Shown in pieces: positions 1-12,625 of a stretch of 64,000 nt of DNA. Numbering within the stretch: position 1 is the stretch's first letter; each line of letters begins with the position of its first letter. The notes under the pieces were generated by a model. The model was not told the origin of the DNA. It saw nothing but the letters and a program-made list of their open reading frames with translations, and did no database searches. The translations under genes were made by a program, and so were the position numbers. Origin of the DNA: Calliopum simillimum (Eukaryota; Arthropoda; Insecta; Diptera; Lauxaniidae); contig OX638372.1 of assembly GCA_951812925.1 (NCBI GenBank), forward strand, positions 36,702,245 through 36,766,244, given 5' to 3'.

Positions 1-713
1 ACTTAAGCATGTTACAAAACCAAATGCATAACGTTATGATGCCATAGTATTCGCACACTCTAGAATACCAACTAAAATGTAGATACTTAGATACTCGGAT
101 TAACGGCGATTGCAATGATGTTCATCATTTAAACGTTACCGGTACTAAGTACGTAAATTGGTGTATGCAAGCCGGTTGCGGTCAATAATCTTAGGAAATT
201 TATGAATTATTACAACATATTATTTGTTGTTATCGTGTTGTGTATCCGTAGATGATACTCGTAATGCTCGTAATGTTATGTCACGATATAAACACGTGAA
301 ATGTGCGATGGCAATCTTTACTGTGAGTTATGGGAATTTCTTCGTTTGTTTTTTTTTTCTTGGAGAGAATTAATTTATTTTGATGTTTTTTTTTATTTTT
401 ATGTGTTTAATCTTATTTATAAATGATAATATAATTATAACTAAGATTTTCTTTTATATTTTATTAATTACTTACCATATTAGCAGCCCCATCGGCATTG
501 AGAAATTAACTTCATTAAAAAGTTAATTAGCGTTAAGTTTCGATTTAATTGTCTTCATATGATATTGCGTTTCACGAGATATGGTTAATGCATTAGGCTG
601 AATTTATGGTAGGTAAATGTAAAAGATGAAAAATCATTTTTTGATATTTTATGCATTTTGGTCAATTACTGAAAGTTGTCTTGAGGTTATACATAACGTG
701 GTAAAATTCCTTT
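1..713. other. AT-rich noncoding DNA
   Basis: No open frame, RNA gene or terminal inverted repeat is recognised here. The only pattern is long A/T runs around 350-480. It is treated as intergenic. Confidence 0.5.
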
Positions 714-834
714 CAAAAGGCCTATTTCGAAACCATACCAGTATTGGTCTCGATCTCGAAATATTATCATCGTCTTCGTCTTGATCTTGGTCTCGAAAAG
801 TTACCAAGACCAAGACTAATTTTGCTCATCAATT
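714..834. repeat. Fragment of the GTCTTGGTCTTG hAT-like MITE
   Basis: The stretch carries repeated TCTTGGTCTCG/CAAGACCAAGAC words and ends in ACTAATTTTGCTCATCAATT. That nearly matches the right end of the complete element at 21383-21805 (ACTAATTTTGCTCATCAGTT). Only the right portion is present. Confidence 0.6.
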
Positions 835-944
835 AAAAAAATCCGAAGTAAGTTGAAAAGCACCGAAAATTATACACAAAATGTCGAAAAATATACTAAG
901 GCATTGTAAAAATTACAACGCTAAACATGACAGAATTCAGCCAC

Positions 945-2310
945 TTTAAGTTAGCTGAAAAAAAAATATGCCATAATTATAGGCTAATTAAAGGCTAATT
1001 AAAAAAAAAGTTAGTTCTGCTAGCTTAAACTTAAGCTATTTCTAGAAAACACATATTGAACTAAGTAAGAAGTCAATAATTAAAGGCTAATAAAGTTTAA
1101 GCTAGCAGAGCAAACTTTTTTTTTTAAAAAATTAAGAGTAGAGTTCGACCGATTAATCGGCTTCGGCTACGACTTCGGCCACATTCGGCCAAAAAAACGC
1201 CTTCGGCCTCACATTCGGCCTTCGGCCAAAAATAAGTCGAATGTTTGGCCGAAGCCGAATGTTTGTAACTTCAAGCATAAAGCAACTTGTTGATTAAAAA
1301 AAAACTTTTAAACAAAATGATGGCCGTTTATAGTGGATTGGGACTTTGTTATTACGAATCTAAACTTTGTTTTTTTCAATTATGTCAGAATCCTGAGTTA
1401 TCCTTGCCCAAAAGTGCAAAAATCATTGTCTTGAGATATACTTTGGGCTATGTAACAAAAACAGTAAATGGCAAAATTTAATTTTGTTATTGCATTTGGA
1501 TAGGTAAGATCACTCTTAACGCTCTACATTTTTAATTCTATTCCTACTTTCCGAGTTATAAACCATTAAAATAAGGCTATTTCTCAATAACATACAAAGA
1601 ATTTTTCCGGACCGAAAAATTAAAAGTTCTTTATTAATTATTTTTTGTCAGTTAAATATTTCATTACAAACATTTCGAGCCCTTACAGAACAAAGTCGGA
1701 TGATAAATGGCCGCTTTATTTAAGAGAGGTGGTGCCTTCGTGAGATATCGGATACAAAAGGTCGAGTAAATCAGTTTTTGGTCTTCCGATAGTAGGTTTG
1801 ATCTTTTGTTCTAGTCATACCTTGAGAAATTGTGCCTTCCTGAGAAATTGAGTGCTAAAGGTCAAGAAAATACCTTTAAATTGAATATAATTTGTACGAA
1901 AACAACTTATGCAAGTTTTCTGAGCTAAAAAATCGTGGATCAAATAAGGGAATACATTTTATAAAAACCTTTTGCACCTAATATCTCACAAAGGGACCAC
2001 TTCTCAAGATCCATTCCCGTTTAGGCTTATCTAAACTATGCAAAATCGGCGCTAAGTGTGTTATATTTGGCCTGATAGTGCCTAAAATGCTACAAATTGA
2101 ATATACCCTGAGAGTAGGGTATAAAAATATAAAATAAATGAAACTTCGGCTTCGGCTTTGGCTACGGCCGAAGGTTACAAAAAAACCGATTAATCGGCTA
2201 CGGCTTCGGCTTCGGCCAAAAAGTGACCTTTAGGGCACTTAATTAGACTTCAATTAACCTATAATTATGGCATCTTCTTTTTTTCAGCTCTGCCATTTTC
2301 GCTCTTCTAA
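945..2310. mobile_element. TIR element with TTCGGC-rich subterminal blocks
   Basis: ATGCCATAATTATAGG at 968-983 recurs inverted at 2258-2273. The similarity extends outwards through AGCTGAAAAAAA on both sides. Inside are two direct blocks built from CCGATTAATCGGCTTCGGC-like words (about 1141-1262 and 2143-2222). A hairpin with ATACCCT/AGGGTAT arms lies at 2099-2123. No transposase is seen and the exact ends and TSD are not resolved. The small open frames inside show no recognisable protein. Confidence 0.5.
1141..1262. repeat. TTCGGC/GCCGAA hexamer-rich block
   Basis: Degenerate runs of CTTCGGC, CATTCGGCC and GGCCGAAGCCGAA form one block. It is echoed at 2143-2222 in the same orientation, including the CCGATTAATCGGCT core. 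It looks like a subterminal satellite of the enclosing element. Confidence 0.65.
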
Positions 2311-3335
2311 CTTAAGGGACGTACAGAAGAAGTCTCTTGTGCTTAACGTGAGCACCTATCATGATGGCCTAATCTCACGGCGTTCTTCACACACAGTCCA
2401 TTATACGACGGACGGCGCAACCCTCCATGAGCATAATGCCGATGGCTGGCTTCCATTTTTAGAATCATGCGATCAGACACAATTCCTTCCAATGGCTGGG
2501 AAATGCGGACTATCTACATAAACCTCTGTCATTCTTTGGGTCTTGGCACCCAGCTGAGAATGCAACTCCACACCGAGCTTCCAAACACTTAATGCGATTT
2601 AGGTCCAAACCACAGAGAAGGGCCATCCCAATAGCCAGTTGGAATATCCAGCGAACCGGATACTATAAAGGGCTACTAAATCCCATGGTAACAGAATAAT
2701 CTCTGGTCAGATTTCGTAGCAATATGCTACTGTTAGTATGATTCTGATCCGCCTGGGACTTATCACCCATGTCGATTTGTCATGGATTGTGGAAACATTC
2801 TTTTTGGTGCATTCCTCTCTTTAAGAAAGCTAAAAACTTTGTAGGAAGAAGTAGTCCTACACAAGGTTGCTATGGGCACTTTACCATGAACGACTCTACT
2901 TACTATGGGTCATGAGAAAGCGTTGCCATATGTGTAACGTGACGATTGGGATTAAAAGGAAAAACCATCATCTCTCCAAAAGTCACATCCTTCCGCCTTC
3001 CTGCTTTGGCTGGTAGCCGACAGGGGCACTGCGGTCAACAGTGCCATTGCCAACCACCATTACCAGGGGTTGCCACTGGGAGGCAGCAGGCTGCTTGAGA
3101 CCAGACATGAGACAATGTCTAGCTAATAGCCTCTCAAGTTCTGTTTCACCATCACTCCTTCGTTAACCTCCTGTTAACCAACGTTTAATCTATCAATCTT
3201 CATACCGGAAGTAAAACTGCGCCTTCAAATCTTTCGATTAAACAACCAGCTCTGGCGATGGGAGATCCGTATTGCCTGATCAGGTCTCCCATCCCTCTCC
3301 AAATAACTGGGTGATGGTAGGTCGGGGTCAGCCCG
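2311..3335. other. GC-richer block, unassigned, probably transposon-derived
   Basis: Composition changes sharply from the AT-rich flanks to roughly balanced sequence, with no open frame above about 85 codons on either strand. The likeliest reading is a decayed retroelement or decayed gene. No motif allows a family call. Confidence 0.3.
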
Positions 3336-5836
3336 GATATGCTTTCTATGTTAAAAAAAACGAATATCTAAGTATGAAAATTTTCAGAAAATCGACCATG
3401 TTATACTTACTGAAAGTTTCAGGAGAAAAACTGTTTAGTTTTAAAGACACACTTATTTAAACTTTAACAATTTTTTAAGAGATTTTCGGTACAAATTTAC
3501 ATTTTCCGAATTCATCTAATTTAAGACGCGAAAACTGGGAGATAAAAAATTTTTTTTTGGTATTTGAAATATGTTAACCAGATATTTTACTATATTACAT
3601 TATTATATATTACTTTGGACGCATAAATTTTCAGACTTATGACCGGAAAACACTTTCTTCTAGACCACTGTGCCCCACTCCCTTTAAAGACAGAATAGGA
3701 GGGAAATATTACAGCTTTGGATTTCGATGGTTTTTAAATCTCATGGAAATTGTTTGCTTAAACGTTATTTTAGAGTGTACATATTTGCCGATTTTTCTCT
3801 CAACTCCATAGACATTCGACGCTTTTTTAACCAATACCAGTAACAATTGTTGCTGTCATCCGTTGAGAATTGAGTTGTAAGTCGTTGATAGATTTTCATG
3901 TATAAAAACAAGAAAAAGGAGATCTAACAGAAACGTGGTCACAATACTTATTTAGGACTGACACTAGTACTTAGTACTTAGCACTGACACTATAAGCAAT
4001 TAATTTTGATCTAAAGTCACGGCGCCACACTCGATCACTGCGCCACTATCCAATAAACATTAAGGCAGGCGGCTCCTTTCGAACTAACGACGAATGGTTT
4101 TATTTAACTAACCATTCAGCCAAGACTAATTTCGATAGCACAGGGTAACGATGATTTTGCCAACGGCAGCTGAAAACAATTTCTAAAGGAACTTTCTGCT
4201 TAGAATCTGAATTTGAGGTTAGAATTATTTCCATTTTGTTTTGGAAAAAAGCCAAAAATATATGTCCGAGTTAATTTTTTATTTATTTCGAAAGAAAATT
4301 TCTAGCTCTAATTCCACGTGGCGTTACTTCCAATGGCATTATTTCAATTTTGTCAACCACATAACTTTCGGAAACAAAGCAATAATTTTTTGATAAAAAC
4401 TCCAGAAAAGTTTTTGAACGTCAGAGTTTTGCATGGAGACTTTTCTGGCTTTATTTGCAGAACAATTTTCTGGCGTTATTTCATATGGAGTTATTCCCGG
4501 GAGCATTTTTAGTTAAAATGATCAATCGATTACAAAGACTTACAAATAATGGGTTGTATTTTGCCAACGGCTGCTGAGTGTAATCTCTGAAGTAACTTTC
4601 AGGGTAGAAGATGAATCTGAGAAAATTTCTGACATTACCCAGTGTGCCGAACGGTTCATATCTTCGCTACGGATCCGTTACTGATCCGTTACTGATCCTG
4701 GGTATTTAAAAAAAAATTTTCTGGCTTTATTTCCTTTTTGTAAATCACATAACTTTTGAAAATATGTTACGCCATAATGTTTTTGAAAAAACGCAAGAAA
4801 AGTTTTTGGCTTTATTTTGAAAACAAAATGGAAATAACGTCAGCATTTTGTATGGAGATTTTCTGGCTTTATTTCCAAAAAATTTGCTGGTATTATATCT
4901 AATGGCAATATTTTCGAAAGCCACTAAAAATTTAGTTCATTATGCTCAACACTGTTTCCAACCATCATAATGGGGAGTATTACATTTACTACATACATAT
5001 AAGACCGATATTTATATTCATTACAAAAGAACAATTTTGTTCTTACATTCTGTAATATGCACAAATATTATTTTCAAAGATTCTCAAGTGTTTCTAATGA
5101 AAATATTTGCAAACAATAAAATGAACAGTTTTTGAAGTAAATAAACGTAAAAGAATTTTACACCTTTTTGTACTCATATTGTGTAAATAAATAAATATTG
5201 TTATTTTAAGTTAACATTGAATCATTTAGTTTTATTTGTACAGCAAATGATATTGATGTACCTATATTGATACTTTTGAACTTAATTCTATTCGTTCCAT
5301 TATGTAGTCTTAAAAATGTTAAAGTGGTAGTTTTTGGTAGTATTTTTCCAAAATTCGAAACTAAATCGTAATCGGAATACTCGAAAAATTACATTCTTGG
5401 GGGTATATACAGGCTGAACAGCTCTTTTTTACTAAATACGTCGTTTATATTACTCTGCTCTTATGCATTTTGATTTATTTTGAGGACATTTACAAAATGA
5501 ACAACGTATTTGGCAGAAAAATTGTGTGTTTCCGGTATATAACCTCAAAAATGTCAGCATTTCTCGATTTTAATAGTTTATTTTCAGCATAATTACGTTT
5601 TTTTATATTTCTCCATAAGAAGACATTTAGAACTTATGATGCCAAATATATGAGCCTTAATCATGGCGATACTGTGCCAAAATTTTAATGTTTTTTTTTT
5701 TTTTAATTTTTGCGATGAAATTATAGAGTATGCACAAAAAAAAAAACACATGTCTTAACATTTTTTCATTAAAAATTGATCGATAAATCGTAAAAAAGAC
5801 AAAAAATACATGTTTTTACTCTGCGGGACTTCTATA
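3336..5836. repeat. AT-rich spacer with a diverged ~0.4 kb tandem duplication
   Basis: No gene is recognised. Around 4150-4520 and again at 4550-4930 the words TTTTGCCAACGGC, AACTTTC and TTTCTGGCTTTATTT occur in the same order, so the two segments look like an old direct duplication. A short GATCCGTTACT repeat lies at 4672-4698. The rest is featureless. Confidence 0.45.
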
Positions 5837-6857
5837 GGGGAGGGGGGGGCTAGTGTGGACTGGGGGCTAGTGTGGACAAATTCAAATTCTCGCGCCGTTT
5901 TGAATTTTTTGTTTCTGTTTTATATTTTTCAAGTCGGTATTTGCACTCTGCATCACCAAAAAAAAAATTCATTTGTTGACAGTTCAGCTTTCCATGATAA
6001 CGTGACCAAACGTGTTTTACGCAGCAAAAAGTAATTTTTTTGTTGATTCGTAATTTCAGTGATACTTTTAAACTAATTATTTTTCTGCTATAGTGTTAAT
6101 AGATAATACAACTTAAAATAATGTTTATTTAAACCATTGAAATTATTTTTGAAGAACTTTACCGTAAGATTAAAAAAAAAATATTTTTGTTTAAAAAGAC
6201 ACGAAGGGGCTAGTGTGGACAACTGAAATGGGGCTAGTGTGGACATGTCCGCAGCAGCTGAAATGACTCCATAAATCGTCAGACCATTTTCTAAAGCCGT
6301 TCCAAGAAAGTACGATACTAAAAAGAAAGAACGACAGACTCACGTATCCCGATTTACCGGATACTAGCCAAATTCACCGAAATCAAATAGTGGCAAAGCT
6401 GCCACAAGCACAACAACTGCCGGGAACATCTCGATCAGCAAGTTATATGAAGTTTGATATAAATTTCTCCAAATACAACATGGGAGAACAGTTAATTTTT
6501 TATTTGTATTATTATTTGTATTACATCATTATTTTCTTGAATAAACATGTATCTGAACTCTTTCTTAACGTTTTTGTATGAATTATCAAGTTTCTTATGG
6601 TGTCCACATTAGCCCCCAGTTAAATCAATGGTTGTCCACACTAGCCCCGTATAAGGGGCTAGTGTGGACAAATGTAAGCTCTTTTTAAAATGCATTAATA
6701 AAGCATTTATGAAAACAAAAAATCATAACTATTGATGCAATTATGAAGGCAAGAGGTATAAGTAATCGCTAAAAATTACTTTATTACAAAAATGATATAT
6801 TTACATATATAATTTTGTAATTAAATAAAAATTGTCCACACTAGCCCCCCCCTCCCC
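5837..6857. mobile_element. TA-inserting MITE with reiterated GGGGCTAGTGTGGAC
   Basis: The ends are GGGGAGGGGGGGGCTAGTG and its inverse, CTAGCCCCCCCCTCCCC, each flanked by TA (5835-5836 and 6858-6859). The element is about 1.02 kb. The end motif GGGGCTAGTGTGGAC recurs eight times in all: two at the left end, two near 6206-6244, three near 6601-6669 in both orientations (one with a single change), and one at the right end. No intact transposase is present. A TA TSD and GGGG tips suggest a non-autonomous Tc1/mariner/pogo-type element. Confidence 0.75.
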
Positions 6858-7712
6858 TAATTAATTTTCTCACACGAAGCCTGGAGTTAGATTATTATTT
6901 TACAATAACAAAAGTTTTTACTTAGGTCATACCAAGCTAATACGTGATGATCTCGTGTAATTCTGAACATCCCCCATACATGCACACTTTAGATTGGGTT
7001 GAGCTTTAAATTCATTCCCATGCCACCTCAAAAGTTAGAAGGACTTTTAAAAATAATATCTGCATAATTTTTTTTTCGATCCTGAGGAGCACCTTTGATT
7101 CTTCTTAGTGTCCATTTTGCCAAAAAAAAACATTTTTTTTGCTCAAATTATTTTTTCTTCTATCCAATTTTACTTGCCTTCAGGAAAATCAAAAGTGAGT
7201 GCTCCTCTCTTATTACTTTTGTGCGGACGATTTTTTTTTTGCTTTATACAAATACGTACATAGTCTAGGGTAAACCTGGGAGATATGGCACCTTTTTTGT
7301 TGAACTGCTATAAAACCAAAATTAAAACACACTTTTAATGAAACTAAACAGGAATTATTCTTTAATAAATTTAAAACAAAATACAGTACTTATACTAAAT
7401 GAAAAATTATTGCAAATATGTTTTTTTTTTTTCCATTTAAAAAAATATGCTATAAAGTGCCAAATCACCCGAGACTATGGCACCATATCATGGGTGATTT
7501 GGTACCCTAGGTGGCTTCTAAATTTTTGTTCCCAGAATTATTGCGTGTTTTCGTATAAGATGTACATGTTTCATGTGACCTCATAAGGCACATTACGCAT
7601 TGGATCCAATCATCTGGTTTAGTGGTTTGTGCATAGTCTTCTCCAAATCCAACGTAGATTCTTTTTTCTTCACCTTTATCGGAAGAAACATAACTAGTAG
7701 GTAGAGTAACTT
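6858..7712. other. AT-rich spacer with the left part of an older element
   Basis: From about 7266 words such as GGGAGATATGGCACC and GGGTGATTTGGTACCC appear. They recur beyond the younger insertion, near 8853-8870 and 9140-9165. This suggests an old element of roughly 7266-9165, interrupted by the insertion at 7713-8559. No TSD could be assigned and no gene is seen. Confidence 0.4.
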
Positions 7713-8559
7713 CGGGTAATGTGATATAGGCGGGTAATGTGATATACCAGCATATCTTTTTAAATAAACAACTCTCGATAATGATTTTTTCGTCGACACC
7801 ACAGTAACTGAAAAAGATACGTGCTGCAAGTTTTTAAGCGCCCAGCTTAATTTATTCTGCCTTCAGTGTGGTAAAATCGATTTAGCAGTGAATAAAAACT
7901 TTATTTGCGTGTGCTTTATGTTAGGATCTTTCCTAAACCAAAATTCATATCATAGCCGAAATATTAAATTCTGCTAGTGGGTGAATATACCTAACCATAA
8001 ATCAATTGAATTTTTTATTTGCTGGAGTGTGTTTTTCAAAAATAACCTGATTGTTTTAAAACTAAAATTCGGGGAATGTAATATAGTGCACTTCTGGCAC
8101 CGAAAATATTTGATGTTCCACTTGCAATGCAAAATGTTTGGCAAGATGGTCTTTTGGCCCAAATCTAAAACGTTTTTCCTTATTAACAATTTGCTGTTCC
8201 AACATTTTTATATAAATGTAACAGTTTTTAAGAAAAATGAGCTAAAGCTTTGTAAAAGCGATTTTAGTAATGTTTATCACTCCTTACCTGAAGTAAAAGT
8301 TCCACAACTAAAGTGTCTTTATGACACGATGATCTTTTTGCCGAAAATGTAATTTGTTGGTCTATGCGATATAGTATATCACATTACCCGCCAATTTTAT
8401 TTCTTAAATTTTTTTTGCCTTTTTTCCCACGCTAAGAACTCCAAAATCATAATATACTACACAATACATCAATAAAACATAATACATAAAGTGGTAGTAG
8501 CTATGCTTTGAAAACTACGTGTTATTTAGAAAACAAAAATGCCTATATCACATTACCCG
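7713..8559. mobile_element. MITE with CGGGTAATGTGATATA ends
   Basis: The TIR is CGGGTAATGTGATATAGGC, flanked on both sides by AACTT (7708-7712 and 8560-8564), a 5-bp TSD. The end motif is repeated immediately inside at 7731 and in inverse form near 8365-8392. The 847-bp interior has overlapping open frames of 71 and 123 codons on opposite strands. These are by-products of AT-rich inverted sequence and resemble no known protein. Confidence 0.65.
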
Positions 8560-9345
8560 AACTTACTGTATTGTTTCCGCTTAAAGTTTTTATTTTCTTT
8601 TGCTCAGCTTTTTCGAAGTCATTAGTACAGGCGAGATATCACTTAACACTCTTGTATTCAAAGTTTTCACAAGGTTTTCTAAAATATATGGGAAAACCTC
8701 AAATTAATATGTTCAAAATGAACTGAAGGTCCTAGCTGATTAAAATTCTGCGATTCTGCAGTGACTGCACGTTCAAGCGCTTCAAATTTGTAATCCCAAA
8801 TATTATATAACAAACAAAGGGGGGATTGCCACCAGAACCAAATCATCCGTAGTAATGGGGTGCCATATATCCCTTTCACTCGTGCTCGTATTCATTCGAA
8901 AACGAAATCACATTCAATTGTTTGTTTTGATAAATGCACCGTAAGACTGTATCAAATAGTCATTGCTCTGCTGCTGCTCAAAATATATGCAAAACAAAAG
9001 TCAGTCGTTTACATTTCCAAAATTTTTTTTAAAATCCCTCACACAAGTTATTATTGCTACTCACCACGAAGTCTCTTGCACAGCTGAATTAAACTGTGTT
9101 CACATTTGAATGCATGAAAACTGCAAGTATTGGAATTGGAAGGGGTGCCAAATCACCTGAGGGTGCCGGGATTCTTTGATCGAAATTTCACAAAAATTTT
9201 CTTTTCAAAACCTTAAATGTTTACAAGAAAAAGCTAAAGTACTGAATGGGTTAAGTTCAGATAGCATTAAAGAACAAGCAAAAACTCAAGCAACAGATTT
9301 TCAGTTCAGTACAAAATGAGCGAAAATACTGAAAGAGCTCTTATA
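8560..9345. other. Right part of the older interrupted element, then spacer
   Basis: The motifs GGGGTGCCATATATCCC (about 8853) and GGGGTGCCAAATCACCTG (about 9140) are inverse relatives of motifs at 7280-7510. No host gene or RNA gene is recognised. Confidence 0.35.
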
Positions 9346-10479
9346 CAAGGTGGGCCAACTTAGATTGACAGATTTAAAATATTTATAACTTTCTCGGTTT
9401 TACTATGTATTTTAATAATATTTTTTTGCAGATTATAAAAAATTTTAAGAAATATTACAATTGTGACATACTTAGTGCAAAAATCCTTTCCAACGATCTA
9501 TTGCCACAAAAGAAAATACCTAGTATTGAGCGATGACGCACATTTTCATTTAAGTAAGTAAGCAGAATTGACGAGTTTGGGGTATAGACAATTCAAAAAC
9601 ATAGTATTAGCGTTAATTACGTTATGTTAGATGTATTGTTCGGTGTGGAATTGTAGCCAATAACGTAATAGCACCATATTGAATTTACTTAAAGCCCGTA
9701 AAGGCGGTATAGCGCAAAAATACCTCAAGTGCGCCAGTTAACAAATTAAACGTAAAAAAGTCATTCGAAAAAATTATGTTAAGTAGCAACTTGTAAAGAT
9801 TTTGTAAAAATTTTTTTTCTAAGATATTTAGCATAGACCAGGGAATAAAATGGGTTTTTTTTTTTTGGGAACAAAATTTTTTATTTATTATTGAAAATCC
9901 CTATTTCAAATAAGTTCATAAAAATTAAGCAACTTCTCCGCCTCTAAGGAAATTATAAAAAATATGTAGGCACTCTCCATATGTGTAGAAACTATATACG
10001 TATCCCTGAACAAAAAAAAAAAAAAATGGTGTAATCGATATTGGTTCAAAAGTTATTTACAATATAGTGTAGAAAAACAGCGCATCTTATGAAAAGAGTG
10101 CATGTGGCATATGGTAAGAATCATCTAAGGTATACTCGTGCATACGTGTGAGTTTTTTTTGGAATTTTTTCGAACGAAATCATGTTTTTTTTGGACCAAT
10201 TTTTGAAAAATTATAAAATGTCTCAAAAAATTCTGAAAAAATTCACACGTATCCTTCGGATAATTCTAAGCATTTTATGCCATATACACTTTTTTCATAA
10301 GATGCCTTGTTTTTCTTTACTACTGAAAAAAGACTTGCACGGCATCACTATATTGTTAATAACTTTTGAATCAATGATTTAAATTATGTTATTTTCAACA
10401 CATCGGTAAAAATAAAAAAAATTTAAATTTCAAAAGATATATGTATTTTAAATCAATCAGTCCAAGTTGGCCCACCCTG
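9346..10479. mobile_element. Foldback element with CARGGTGGGCCAACTT ends
   Basis: The left end CAAGGTGGGCCAACTTAGA and the inverse of the right end CAGGGTGGGCCAACTTGGA form the TIRs, each flanked by TA (9344-9345, 10480-10481). The core (about 10080-10325) is a palindromic module containing TCTTATGAAAA, TACGTGTGA and ATAAGATGCCTTG. It is also found at about 13750-14165 and 31960-32245 inside elements with different ends. No transposase is seen. The CAGGGTG tip resembles that of the 47573-47937 element. Confidence 0.7.
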
Positions 10480-11790
10480 TATTTCATTTTTTCAATTTAT
10501 TCAGAAAATCTGCAATAGAAAATCAAATTAAATCAAGCACCAAGCAGACAGAGTAGCGCAATTCTTTGATCAAGAAATCATATTTTACGGAAACGCGTTG
10601 AGATTAAGATATCGAAAAAAAAAAATAGATGTAAGACGAGTTTTTATTGGAGATTAAAAAAAAACAAATTGCTATTATAATTCTTAATGAAAATAAGTTC
10701 GCGTAAAAAATAAGGACAACAATTTCTTACGATTTGCGTATAATGTGCTATTTTTAAATATTTGTATTTTTTTTTTTTAAACAAACAAAACTGAAAACAT
10801 GTACGTTCCTAAGTATGAGCGACATATGTACCTACTCGTGCCTAAATATAACAAACAAAAATAAATATTGAAAAAAATAAAAAATTAAGAATGAATAATA
10901 AATAAACGTATGTACATAGTGACTGAATTATATTCGATACAGCATAAGCTTTACAGAAATGTTTACGCGAAAAACAAATTGTGTTTAAAAAAACCCAACT
11001 TATTTAAGACAAAAAGGCAAGTGCAAATAAACATAAAACATTTACATATAATTCACATTAAAACATTTTAGCAAAAGCAACCATAGTTAAATATTTTCGA
11101 AAATAAATAGTTTTGTTCTCGAAAGTTAAGAATAATCTGGTGGCAACCGGTTTCGTTAAAATTATTGAAGTATGCGCGCAGCCTTTATTGGGAAAGTGGG
11201 CACGTCGCGCATTTTTCGGCCAGTGTATCCGTATGGTCTTTATGGTATTCCATTCTACTATTTTGCATCGACAAATTTTAAAATTATTTAGTTCATAGTA
11301 TTAACTTCTTTTTTGGCCCTATGCTCCTCCTAGGAGTTAAAGGAGAATACATACATACATACATTAACTTCTTACCATGATGCAATAACATTAGGGAATG
11401 CAATGCCGGTATTACCGATACCGGTATAAAGGGATTCTGGTCCAAAAATCGATACCGAAAATCCAGTATTAAAATATGCCAAATACCGGTATTTCTGTAA
11501 TGAAGTTTTTTTTTTATTTTTTAATAAAAAATTAAAAATTAACTCCGTTTTAAAAAGAAAAGATAGTTTTGCACGGTTAAAACCGGCAAAAAATTAACGA
11601 ACTGTTGTAATTTCTACTTCTACTTCTATAGAGATCAAAAAGGGCTTATAGTAAGGGATTCGACAACATTCCCGATTCAGCACACTCTATTAAAAACTTA
11701 ATATTAAACTATAGTAAAAATATTCGGTCTCGATTGAATAAATAAATTTCATCCCTCTTACTCCAAGGTCAAAGATTTAGTCTCACGTTT
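10480..11790. other. AT-rich spacer with a CTCCTAGGAG tail and CCGGTATTACCGG repeats
   Basis: No convincing gene. At 11322-11362 a stretch reading GCTCCTCCTAGGAGTTAAAG followed by GTAT-type tetramers is matched in inverse orientation near 50597-50632, so it is the conserved tail of a dispersed repeat. Around 11405-11500 palindromic ACCGGTATT/GATACCGG words cluster just upstream of the hAT relic and may be its subterminal repeats. A 61-codon frame at 11113-11298 has no recognisable similarity. Confidence 0.4.
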
Positions 11791-12180
11791 GCCAAGTGGA
11801 CTTCTGTCCGAAATCGACGTGCTTTGAACATAAATATCCATTCGGCCAAAAAGATTTCGAATATTGGCTTATGTCGTGTGCATGCTTAGATCTCTTACTG
11901 TAGAGAAATGTATGGATTTGATCGAACAAAAGATAAATGAGCATTGTGTTTCATAACAAAAACACATTGTTTGTATAACCACAGATGGAGCTTCTGTAAT
12001 AAAAAGTTTGGAGGAATAATTTTTGCAGAGCAACAACTTTGTTTCGTTCATTGCATTCAACTAGCCGTTTTAAAACTATTGTGTGTGCAAAATGTTAACT
12101 ATACTATTGAATCTGAGTCAGAATCCGACAACACGTGTGAAACCAATAATTCAGAAACAATTTATTTTTTGCTAAAATAA
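11790..12180 (+). pseudogene. hAT-superfamily transposase relic
   Basis: The plus-strand frames, with shifts, read in order: a segment like RFTKWTSVRNRR near 11790, then CITTDGAS near 11970, then FGGIIFAEQQLCFVHCIQLAV at about 12007-12068, then an acidic ESESES stretch. This TTDGAS...LCxxHxIQLAV order is characteristic of the catalytic/insertion region of ZBED-like hAT transposases. At least one frameshift and several stops break the reading, and both the N-terminal BED finger and the C-terminal dimerisation domain are missing. It is a dead fragment, with the palindromic repeats at 11405-11500 as possible end sequence. Confidence 0.6.
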
Positions 12181-12279
12181 AAATGGATAAAACTGATGCT
12201 GGTAATGCAATGGTAATAAAATATAGTTGAAAACATTTAAATATATTTTAAGTAGTTTTCTGTGGAAAAATAGTACTTT

Positions 12280-12625
12280 TGTTAATGTTGAGGTTAGTTG
12301 TAGACATTTTTTTTACTTTTTTCTTCTGCATAATTCATTACTGAGTTCCACTTTTTACCTTCAAAACGAGTTCTTAAAAAGTGTCATACGATACTTTCTT
12401 CAAAAGTTATGGCAGATTTAAGATGACATCATAAAATCCAAAGTAGTTTTACCCATTTAATGTGATTTCAAGTACGTCATCTTAAATCGGCCATAACTTT
12501 TAAAGAAAGTATTGTATGTCATCTTTAAGAGCTAATTTTGAAAGAAACAGAATAGAACTACGGGATAAATTTGTTAAAAAAAAATAATGAAAATTTCGTG
12601 CAGTCTGCATCTAACCTCAAAAATA
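12280..12625. repeat. Short foldback element
   Basis: The inverted arms include ACTTTCTTCAAAAGTTATGG (left, about 12393) and CCATAACTTTTAAAGAAAGT (right, about 12491). Similarity continues outwards through GAGGTTAG and inwards through GATTTAAGATGAC. The arms are about 130-140 bp with a ~50-bp loop. Edges are approximate and no TSD is assigned. Confidence 0.6.

Noticed and set aside
2267..2521. 84-codon frame at the start of the GC-richer block
   Set aside because: It begins inside the TIR of the preceding element and shows no domain. The block may be old coding or retroelement DNA, but this frame is not supported.
7974..8352. Opposed 71- and 123-codon frames
   Set aside because: Both lie inside the 7713-8559 MITE, with biased AT-rich composition and no recognisable protein.
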